From: Flavobacteriales bacterium
Lineage (GTDB): Bacteria > Bacteroidota > Bacteroidia > Flavobacteriales > UBA7430
NCBI GenBank assembly: GCA_002685115.1
Contig: NYWQ01000022.1
Span: 24,910 to 31,210 of the forward strand
Direction of reading: 5' to 3'
Length of the DNA: 6,301 nucleotides
In this document: positions 1-5,071 of the stretch, piece by piece
Layout of the letters: each line of letters opens with the position of its first letter
Position numbering within the stretch: position 1 is the stretch's first letter
The notes under the pieces: generated by a model
The model's database searches: none
Told to the model about the DNA's origin: nothing
What the model saw: only the letters and a program-made list of their open reading frames with translations
Program-made: the position numbers and the translations under genes

Positions 1-421
1 TTTGTACGATGCTTTAAACGATATGATTCCTGCCGAAAAATTAAAGGCTTTTATCGAAGAACGCATCATTCAAATAGCACCGCTTGCATTTATGCGAGGT
101 AGGACCCTGGACAACGCTTTTGTTATTTTAGATGAGGCGCAGAATACAACCATTCAACAAATGAAAATGTTCCTTACTCGTATGGGACGTTCTGCTAAGT
201 TTGTTGTTACGGGCGATTTAACTCAAATAGATTTACCGAGTAGGCAAAAATCTGGCTTGCGTCATTCTTTAGACCTTTTAGCTAAAGTAAATGACATAGG
301 TATTGTTTATTTAAACGAAAAAGATGTAATTCGTCATCAATTAGTAATGCAAATTATACAGGCTTATAAACAAGAACAATTAAAGGAAAAAGAAAGTGGG
401 AAACACAATTCTAAAAACTAA
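1..421 (+). CDS. phoH: PhoH family ATPase, C-terminal part (5' truncated by window edge)
   Basis: This is the C-terminal ~139 residues of a cytoplasmic PhoH-type P-loop ATPase. The first complete codon is at 2-4; the first residues (LYDAL) are interior to the family, so the true start and the Walker A loop lie before the window. Visible motifs are the Walker B segment [11 protein letters not shown] (about residues 40-50), the following [10 protein letters not shown] helix, the sensor-like [15 protein letters not shown], and the late [12 protein letters not shown] helix. These are diagnostic of PhoH/YbeZ proteins. Family members bind and hydrolyse ATP and have been linked to phosphate starvation and to RNA metabolism with YbeY; the substrate in this organism is not shown by the sequence. 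The lysine/glutamate-rich tail ends at TAA 419-421, inside the following purC gene. The phoH-purC order recurs in Bacteroidota as far as I recall, which I cannot verify here. Confidence 0.93.
   Translation, partial: LYDALNDMIPAEKLKAFIEERIIQIAPLAFMRGRTLDNAFVILDEAQNTTIQQMKMFLTRMGRSAKFVVTGDLTQIDLPSRQKSGLRHSLDLLAKVNDIGIVYLNEKDVIRHQLVMQIIQAYKQEQLKEKESGKHNSKN
382..398 (+). promoter_or_regulatory. purine-rich ribosome binding site and GTG start of purC
   Basis: AAAGGA (382-387) precedes the GTG codon (396-398) by 8 nt, inside the end of phoH. It decides the purC start because no ATG is available nearby and a stop in the purC frame lies just upstream at 381-383. Shine-Dalgarno sites are uncommon in Bacteroidota, so initiation may instead depend on coupling to phoH translation. 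Confidence 0.45.
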
Positions 422-1340
422 TTTTAACTTTTCTGGTCAAACAAAAGTTTACCATGGTAAAGTTCGTGAAGTGTACACAATTAATAACGACTTATTGGTT
501 ATGATTGTATCTGATCGTATTTCTGCATTTGATGTGGTAATGCCTAAAGGAATTCCTTACAAAGGTCAGGTTTTAAATCAGATAGCGGCAAAATTCTTAG
601 ATGCTACCTCTGATATTGTTCCCAATTGGAAGATTGCGTTGCCTGATCCAATGGTTACAATAGGGAAGTATTGCGAGCCTTTTAAAGTAGAAATGGTTAT
701 TCGTGGGTACCTTTCTGGGCATGCCTGGAGAGAGTACAAGTCAGGTAAACGAGTTATTTGTGGCGTTTCTATGCCTGATGGGATGAAGGAGAATGACAAA
801 TTTCCAACTCCGCTACTTACCCCTACAACTAAAGCAGACGTGGGTCACGATGAAGATATTTCGAGAGAAGAAATTTTAGCACAAGGCTTGGTTTCAGAAG
901 CAGATTATGTGCTTTTGGAAAAGTATACTCGTGAGATTTTTCAGAGAGGTACAGACATTGCGGCTGATATGGACTTGATTTTAGTTGACACGAAGTACGA
1001 ATTTGGGAAGGATAAAGACGGTACTATTGTATTGATTGATGAAATCCATACTCCAGATTCATCTCGTTATTTTTACAAATCGGGTTACCAAAAACGTCAA
1101 GATGCAGACGAATCTCAGAAACAATTGTCAAAAGAATTTGTTCGTCAATGGCTAATAGGTAATGGTTTTCAAGGTCAGGACGATCAGGTTATTCCGGATA
1201 TGGATGTAGCATTTATCGATTCTGTTTCTGAACGATACATTGAGCTCTACGAGCAAATAACAGGCGATGCATTTGTAAAAGCAGATGTTACGGATGTTTT
1301 GAATAGGGTTGAGCAAAATATTAACAAGTACCTTGCTTAA
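396..1340 (+). CDS. purC: phosphoribosylaminoimidazole-succinocarboxamide synthase (SAICAR synthase)
   Basis: This cytoplasmic enzyme of de novo purine synthesis ligates CAIR with aspartate using ATP to give SAICAR. The 314-residue product is the long form of the family, like yeast Ade1 (about 306 residues) rather than the ~237-residue E. coli enzyme. Motifs in order: GKVREVY (21-27, nucleotide-binding lid), [19 protein letters not shown] (39-57), [14 protein letters not shown] (101-114), TPTTKAD (142-148, aspartate/substrate site), then [14 protein letters not shown] (213-226), the second family signature. SKEFVRQWL (245-253) is a typical C-terminal segment of this form. The start is GTG at 396: the reading frame is closed by TAA at 381-383, no ATG occurs before the conserved N-terminus, and the peptide [12 protein letters not shown] fits relatives. 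AAAGGA at 382-387 lies 8 nt before it and could act as a Shine-Dalgarno site. The gene overlaps phoH by 26 bp, suggesting cotranscription. Confidence 0.97.
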   Translation: MGNTILKTNFNFSGQTKVYHGKVREVYTINNDLLVMIVSDRISAFDVVMPKGIPYKGQVLNQIAAKFLDATSDIVPNWKIALPDPMVTIGKYCEPFKVEMVIRGYLSGHAWREYKSGKRVICGVSMPDGMKENDKFPTPLLTPTTKADVGHDEDISREEILAQGLVSEADYVLLEKYTREIFQRGTDIAADMDLILVDTKYEFGKDKDGTIVLIDEIHTPDSSRYFYKSGYQKRQDADESQKQLSKEFVRQWLIGNGFQGQDDQVIPDMDVAFIDSVSERYIELYEQITGDAFVKADVTDVLNRVEQNINKYLA

Positions 1341-1357
1341 TAAATACTCAAAAAATA

Positions 1358-1398
1358 CTTAAAAAAAAGGCTGATCATTGATCAGCCTTTTTTTTAAG
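1358..1398. terminator. bidirectional intrinsic terminator between purC and purB
   Basis: A perfect 19-bp inverted repeat occupies 1358-1376 and 1380-1398, with a 3-nt loop (ATT, 1377-1379). The core GGCTGATC/GATCAGCC is a GC-containing stem of 8 bp. It is flanked by A8 (1361-1368) on the left and T8 (1388-1395) on the right, so each strand's transcript forms the hairpin followed by a U tract. It starts 18 bp after the purC stop and ends 12 bp before the purB stop, serving both convergent genes. Confidence 0.93.
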
Positions 1399-1410
1399 CA
1401 AATAATCGGT

Positions 1411-2754
1411 TTAAATACCGGTATAGTTTTGCGGTGTAATGGCTTTTAATTCCTCTTTTAAATGCTCACTTATACTTAGTGTGTCTATAAATTGTGCAAT
1501 ACTTGTTTTTGTAATTGCTGCATTGGTTCGCGTAAGACCTTTAAGTGCCTCGTAGGGTTTCGGGTATCCTTCTCTTCGAAGAATTGTTTGAATAGCTTCA
1601 GAAACAACAGCCCAATTTTTTTCCAAGTCTTTTTCAATATTATCTTCTCTGATAATTAACTTGTTTAAACCTCTAAGTAAAGAGCCTAAAGCAATACTGG
1701 TATGCGCAAAAGGAACCCCAATGTTGCGCAAAACGGTAGAGTCTGTTAAATCTCTTTGCAAACGAGAAATAGGAAGTTTGGCTGACAAGTGCTCTAGTAG
1801 CGCATTTGCAATTCCAATATTACCCTCGGAGTTTTCGAAGTCAATAGGGTTTACTTTATGTGGCATGGCAGAGGAGCCTACCTCGCCTTCTTTGATTTTT
1901 TGTTTGAAATAATCCATGGAGATATACGTCCACATATCACGATCCAAATCTAAAAGTATGTTGTTGATGCGTTTCATTGCGTCAAAAAGTGAGGCTAGAT
2001 TGTCGTAATGTTCAATTTGTGTAGTCGGGTGAGAACGATCTAAGCCCAAGATGTTGTTTACAAAATGGTTTCCAAAACCCAACCAATCGTGCTTAGGGTA
2101 TGCTACTACATGGGCATTAAAATTTCCTGTTGCACCTCCAAATTTTGCAGAAAAAGGAATGTTTTTTAATTGTGCCACCTGGCGTTGTATTCTTGTGCTA
2201 AAAACTTCAATTTCTTTTCCCATTCTCGTAGGAGATGCAGGTTGTCCGTGTGTACGCGCTAGTAGAGGAATGTTTTCCCATTCCTGAGCAAGCGTTTGCA
2301 GTTTTGTAACAACGGTTTCGAGTTGAGGTAAATATTGTTCTACAACGGCTTCTTTTAAAGAAAGAGGCACCGATGTGTTGTTGATGTCTTGTGAGGTAAG
2401 TCCAAAGTGAATAAATTCTTTGTATTGAGCTAGTTTGAGCGTGTCAAACTTTTCTTTTATAAAGTACTCAACGGCCTTAACATCGTGGTTAGTTATTTTT
2501 TCAATTTCTTTGATTGCTTGCGCATCTTCTTCACTAAATTCGGTATAAATAGCTCTAAGTAATGGGTATGTGGCTTTGTCAATTTTCTCTAATTGTGGGA
2601 GTGGGATTTCGCAAAGCGCAATAAAGTATTCGATCTCTACTCGAACTCGGTATCGAATTAAAGCATACTCAGAAAAGTAAGTCGCTAAATCTTTGCCTAC
2701 TCTTCGGTACCGACCATCTACTGGTGATATGGCCGTAAGTGCATTTAAATTCAT
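1411..2754 (-). CDS. purB: adenylosuccinate lyase
   Basis: This cytoplasmic lyase of the fumarase/aspartase superfamily acts twice in purine synthesis: SAICAR to AICAR plus fumarate, and adenylosuccinate to AMP plus fumarate. The called product has 447 residues, close to the E. coli-type PurB (about 456) rather than the shorter Bacillus form. Motifs in order: ISPVDGRYR (9-17), ITNHDVKAVEY (87-97), HFGLTSQDINNT (116-127), ARTHGQPAS (166-174) with probable general-acid His169, and the superfamily signature SSAMPHKVNP (294-303) with probable catalytic Ser295. The ATG at 2754-2752 is chosen because MNLNALTAISPVDGRYR is the usual family N-terminus. The frame stays open 22 codons further upstream (to 2820), but that stretch contains the predicted -7 promoter box, so it is probably not translated. 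The gene is monocistronic in this window, converges on purC and shares its terminator. Confidence 0.96.
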   Translation of the reverse strand: MNLNALTAISPVDGRYRRVGKDLATYFSEYALIRYRVRVEIEYFIALCEIPLPQLEKIDKATYPLLRAIYTEFSEEDAQAIKEIEKITNHDVKAVEYFIKEKFDTLKLAQYKEFIHFGLTSQDINNTSVPLSLKEAVVEQYLPQLETVVTKLQTLAQEWENIPLLARTHGQPASPTRMGKEIEVFSTRIQRQVAQLKNIPFSAKFGGATGNFNAHVVAYPKHDWLGFGNHFVNNILGLDRSHPTTQIEHYDNLASLFDAMKRINNILLDLDRDMWTYISMDYFKQKIKEGEVGSSAMPHKVNPIDFENSEGNIGIANALLEHLSAKLPISRLQRDLTDSTVLRNIGVPFAHTSIALGSLLRGLNKLIIREDNIEKDLEKNWAVVSEAIQTILRREGYPKPYEALKGLTRTNAAITKTSIAQFIDTLSISEHLKEELKAITPQNYTGI

Positions 2755-2778
2755 GTTTTTTGGTTGTGAATTAAGAAG

Positions 2779-2808
2779 CAAAGTTAATAAAACCACTCTT
2801 TTATCATT
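2779..2808 (-). promoter_or_regulatory. candidate purB promoter (Bacteroidota type)
   Basis: On the minus strand TAACTTTG (2786 down to 2779) matches the -7 consensus TAnnTTTG exactly. An imperfect -33 element, AATG (2808-2805), lies 18 nt upstream instead of TTTG. Transcription would begin near 2771-2775, giving a leader of roughly 20 nt before the ATG at 2754. The site lies inside the upstream extension of the purB frame, which supports the shorter start. Confidence 0.55.
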
Positions 2809-2861
2809 GCGCATTCTCATTTAGTTTTCTCTAATTCCCTATTTTTCAGTGCCTACTTTAG

Positions 2862-2892
2862 TTTGATTTTGACAAAAGAAGGTCTAAATTTG
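2862..2892 (+). promoter_or_regulatory. promoter of the DUF456-mqnA unit (Bacteroidota type)
   Basis: TTTG (2862-2865), a 19-nt spacer and TAAATTTG (2885-2892) match the Bacteroidota -33/-7 promoter consensus without mismatch. Predicted transcription starts about 2896-2900, about 30 nt before the ATG at 2930. No Shine-Dalgarno site is visible; the leader end is A/T-rich (TAATTTTAA before ATG), as is usual in the phylum. Confidence 0.72.
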
Positions 2893-2929
2893 CACTTTAG
2901 CACCCTCATTTTATTTCACATAATTTTAA

Positions 2930-3409
2930 ATGACTGTATTTGTTCTCACTATTGCTTTGGTACTGTTACTGCTAGGTATACTTGGGAGTATAATTCCGGG
3001 TTTGCCAGGTCCTCCAATTTCTTATACCGGTATTCTAGTCATTCATTTTTTTACTGAAATTCAATTTAGTTCAACATTTCTATGGGCTTGGGGCATTGTT
3101 GTAGCCCTTGTTTTTATTTTAGACTACACGCTTCAATCTTGGGGAGTAGCTAAATTTGGTGGGGGTAGGTACTCGACTATTGGAACCTTTATTGGTCTTT
3201 TTATTGGTTTGTTTGTGCCTCCTTTAGGTTTACTGTTAGGGCCATTTATTGGTGCCTTTATTGGTGCTTTAGTAGAGGTTAAAGGAGCTCATTCAAGAGC
3301 TTTAAAAGTGGCTTTAGGTTCTTTGGTTGGTTTTGTTTCTGGAGCCGTTCTTAAACTCTCTGTTAGCTTAGCGCTTCTTTTTTATTCTATTTATTTTATT
3401 TGGCTTTAA
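2930..3409 (+). CDS. DUF456 family integral membrane protein
   Basis: This is a 159-residue, very hydrophobic protein of the DUF456 family, whose function is unknown. It would sit in the inner membrane with about four to five membrane segments: roughly 3-22, 28-42, 50-67, a glycine-rich hairpin 83-116, and 125-157. Family hallmarks visible are the IPGLPGPP loop (22-29), LDYTLQSWGVAKFGGGRYS (64-82, with the KFGG turn), GPFIGAFIGAL (104-114), and the A-L-K-x-A-L-G-S-x-x-G-F segment (124-135). Glycines at 85/89/93 and 100/104/108/112 recur every fourth residue, a glycine-zipper pattern that favours tight helix packing. There is no cleavable signal peptide beyond the first membrane segment. The start is the ATG at 2930, 37 nt after a well-matched promoter. 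Its TAA overlaps the ATG of mqnA (TAATG), so the two are almost certainly cotranscribed and translationally coupled. Confidence 0.88.
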   Translation: MTVFVLTIALVLLLLGILGSIIPGLPGPPISYTGILVIHFFTEIQFSSTFLWAWGIVVALVFILDYTLQSWGVAKFGGGRYSTIGTFIGLFIGLFVPPLGLLLGPFIGAFIGALVEVKGAHSRALKVALGSLVGFVSGAVLKLSVSLALLFYSIYFIWL

Positions 3410-4164
3410 TGGAAAGTAAAATCCGAGTTTCTGCAGTTTCTTACCTAAATACAATTCCATTTATTTATGGAATTCAGCTGGATAAAGACTTGTTGTCTCA
3501 AGTTTCACTCCGTTTAGAATACCCTTCTAAATGTTCAGATTTACTTAAATCGGGAAAGGTTGATCTTGGTTTAGTTCCTGTTGCTGAAATTCCTCATATT
3601 AATGATGCGGAAATAATTAGCGACTACTGTATTGGTGCAGAGGGTAAGGTTAATACAGTAATGTTGTACAGTGATTGTCCGTTAAACGAAATTCGTTCTA
3701 TTGCACTCGATTATCAGTCGAGAACGTCGGTAATGTTAACAAAAGTTTTAGTCAAAAATTTTTGGAATATCGATGTGGAATATATAGAAACCTTAGAAGG
3801 GTATATTCAATCTATAAGCGGCACAAATGCTGGTGTTGTTATTGGTGACAGAGCTTTCGATTTGAATGGTAAATTTCTTTACCAGTACGATTTGTCCGAA
3901 GAGTGGTTTAAATTTACGGGTTTGCCCTTTGTTTTTGCTTGTTGGGTGGCGAATACGTCTTTGCCTCTAGTTTTTAAACAACAATTCAGTCAAGCAGTTG
4001 CACTTGGTGTTCATCAAAAGAAGAATGCGATTGATTGGTTTACATCAAAAGAAAAGAGTCCAGTAGATTTAAGAAGTTATTTGAATAAAGACATCTCTTA
4101 TCGTTTAGATGATCGGAAGCGAATGGCCTTAGAAAGATTTTTAGATTTTATTGCCGCACTCTAG
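3409..4164 (+). CDS. mqnA: chorismate dehydratase (futalosine-pathway menaquinone biosynthesis)
   Basis: MqnA dehydrates chorismate to 3-[(1-carboxyvinyl)oxy]benzoate, the first committed step of futalosine-type menaquinone synthesis in the cytoplasm. The 251-residue product has the periplasmic-binding-protein-like fold of the MqnA/MqnD family. Motifs: VSAVSYLNTIPF (7-18; the SYLN with Asn14 marks MqnA, whereas MqnD carries an SPCPND-type start), VDLGLVPVAEI (51-61), the SRTS loop in LDYQSRTSVMLTKVL (100-114), GVVIGDRAF (142-150), and EEWFKFTGLPFVFACW (164-179). The start is the ATG at 3409-3411, which shares its A with the preceding TAA; an in-frame TTG three codons upstream (3400) is less likely because MESKIRVSAVSYLN fits the family. 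The stop is TAG at 4162-4164, one base from the stop of the convergent pirin gene. The other pathway genes (mqnB, mqnC, mqnD, mqnE) are not in this window. Confidence 0.92.
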   Translation: MESKIRVSAVSYLNTIPFIYGIQLDKDLLSQVSLRLEYPSKCSDLLKSGKVDLGLVPVAEIPHINDAEIISDYCIGAEGKVNTVMLYSDCPLNEIRSIALDYQSRTSVMLTKVLVKNFWNIDVEYIETLEGYIQSISGTNAGVVIGDRAFDLNGKFLYQYDLSEEWFKFTGLPFVFACWVANTSLPLVFKQQFSQAVALGVHQKKNAIDWFTSKEKSPVDLRSYLNKDISYRLDDRKRMALERFLDFIAAL

Positions 4165-4165
4165 T

Positions 4166-4906
4166 TCAAGTGTTGGGGTAAGTAGCGTAGGAGGGTGTTT
4201 TAGGCGATTTAATTACGAATAATTTTACTAGTGATTTGATGCCAAAATTCAAAATATCCAGCTCATTCACAATAATAAAATCATCTGGTTCTACTTTCTC
4301 AAGGTTCAAGGTAAACGAGCCATCAAGCACATAAATAGAATAGGTTTCTGCTGGGTTAATGGAAATATTAGTGTCTTGTTTTACAAAAATTACTTTCATT
4401 TCAATTCCTTCAGTATCCAAATCTACTGGGCTTGAATCTCCAACTATGTTTGTTGTACTTATCTGATCTTTGTGAACCGTTTTAAAACTACTCGCCTCAT
4501 AATCTTTGTATTCAGCTTCTTTGTAAAGACTTTTAGTAAGATTTGGGTCAAACCAAATTTGAAAGATGGCCGAATTTGCTTTCAATTCCTCAGAATGCGC
4601 TATTCCATTTCCAGATTTAATTACCTGTAAACTTCCCTGGTCAAGTTCCCACCATTTGTCGGTTTTGGTATCGTAATGTCCAATTGTTCCTCTTAGTACA
4701 TAACTTACTATTTCAAATCCTTTGTGTGGGTGTAATCCTATTGTGCTTCCCGTTTTAGAAGAAGCATGTGCCCAATAAAATAGATTTGAATAAGGCCTTA
4801 CTTTTCCACCATCTTGAGGAAACCCTATCGGTTTGTTTTCAATAATTTCGCCATGATTAAAACTGCCTTTTGCCTGTTCTTCTTTCTTACTTATTTGAAT
4901 ACTCAT
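4166..4906 (-). CDS. pirin family protein (bicupin)
   Basis: This is a 246-residue cytoplasmic double-cupin protein of the pirin family. The N-terminal cupin shows the pattern LHPHKGFEIVSYVLRGTIGHYD (58-79) followed by GNGIAHSEE (99-107). His59, His61, His104 and Glu106 correspond to the four Fe(II) ligands of human pirin and all are present, so metal binding is expected. The family signature KPIGFPQDGGKVRPYSNLFYWA (25-46) precedes it, and a second, ligand-poor cupin covers about 168-233. Some family members are quercetin dioxygenases and others act as regulators; the sequence does not say which applies. The start at 4906 (MSIQISKKEEQAKGSF) matches the domain boundary. The frame continues 30 codons upstream to another ATG at 4996, but that basic, Lys/Phe-rich extension has no family match I recognise and overlaps the promoter region. 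The stop is TGA at 4168-4166, facing mqnA. Confidence 0.9.
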   Translation of the reverse strand: MSIQISKKEEQAKGSFNHGEIIENKPIGFPQDGGKVRPYSNLFYWAHASSKTGSTIGLHPHKGFEIVSYVLRGTIGHYDTKTDKWWELDQGSLQVIKSGNGIAHSEELKANSAIFQIWFDPNLTKSLYKEAEYKDYEASSFKTVHKDQISTTNIVGDSSPVDLDTEGIEMKVIFVKQDTNISINPAETYSIYVLDGSFTLNLEKVEPDDFIIVNELDILNFGIKSLVKLFVIKSPKTPSYATYPNT

Positions 4907-4981
4907 TTTTAGTTTAATTATGTTTTTAAAAGTACTAAAAATACCATTGGATTTTTTCGTTAAAATAAACTCCTCTTTAGA

Positions 4982-5009
4982 GAAATTTAGAGTCACTTTA
5001 TAATTTCAA
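4982..5009 (-). promoter_or_regulatory. possible promoter of the pirin gene
   Basis: On the minus strand TTG (5009-5007), a 17-nt spacer and TAAATTTC (4989-4982) resemble the Bacteroidota -33/-7 pair with one mismatch (final C instead of G). Transcription would start near 4975-4978, downstream of the far ATG at 4996 and about 70 nt before the ATG at 4906, favouring the shorter protein. A second weaker -7-like octamer, TATTTTTA (4943-4936), lies closer to the gene. Neither is certain. Confidence 0.35.
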
Positions 5010-5026
5010 TAATGTTCTTTTTTTAG

Positions 5027-5053
5027 AAATTAGCTCCTAGTATAAGCTAATTT
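5027..5053. repeat. dyad symmetry (9-bp arms) upstream of the methyltransferase gene
   Basis: AAATTAGCT (5027-5035) and its exact reverse complement AGCTAATTT (5045-5053) flank a 9-nt spacer. A G-T pair and one further A-T pair could extend the stem. It ends 6 bp before the -7 box TATATTTG and covers the region where a -33 element would be, so an operator for a dimeric regulator is the most natural reading. It lies between divergent genes, so it is not placed to terminate either one. Confidence 0.5.
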
Positions 5054-5059
5054 TTTAGA

Positions 5060-5067
5060 TATATTTG
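5060..5067 (+). promoter_or_regulatory. -7 promoter box of the methyltransferase gene, suggesting a leaderless mRNA
   Basis: TATATTTG (5060-5067) matches TAnnTTTG exactly, and only four bases separate it from the ATG at 5072. Transcription in this promoter class begins a few bases after the box, so the transcript would start at or next to the ATG. No clear TTG or TTTG is found at -33, where a dyad lies instead. Confidence 0.55.
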
Positions 5068-5071
5068 AACT

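Noticed and set aside
578..799. A minus-strand open frame of 73 codons opposite purC.
   Set aside because: It is antisense to conserved purC coding sequence and shows no independent coding signal.
1661..2287. Two plus-strand open frames (1661-1912 and 2051-2287) opposite purB.
   Set aside because: They are antisense shadows of a strongly conserved gene, with Cys/Ser/Pro-rich translations and no promoter or family signature.
1415..3033. The palindrome ATACCGGTAT occurs twice, at 1415-1424 in the end of purB and at 3024-3033 in the DUF456 gene.
   Set aside because: Both copies encode the same four residues (Tyr-Thr-Gly-Ile) inside coding sequence, and the flanks differ. Shared codons explain them better than a paired regulatory site.
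2863..3057. A 64-codon plus-strand open frame covering the promoter and start of the DUF456 gene.
   Set aside because: It overlaps a well-supported gene in another frame, contains its promoter, and its translation resembles no protein family.
4150..4180. Short CACT/AGTG complementarity at the mqnA-pirin junction as a possible terminator.
   Set aside because: The stem is only four base pairs with an eight-base loop and no T tract on either strand.
4907..4996. A 30-codon N-terminal extension of the pirin gene beginning at the ATG at 4996.
   Set aside because: The conserved protein begins at 4906, the extension has no recognisable family match, and a candidate promoter would start transcription inside it. 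It is probably non-coding leader or promoter DNA.
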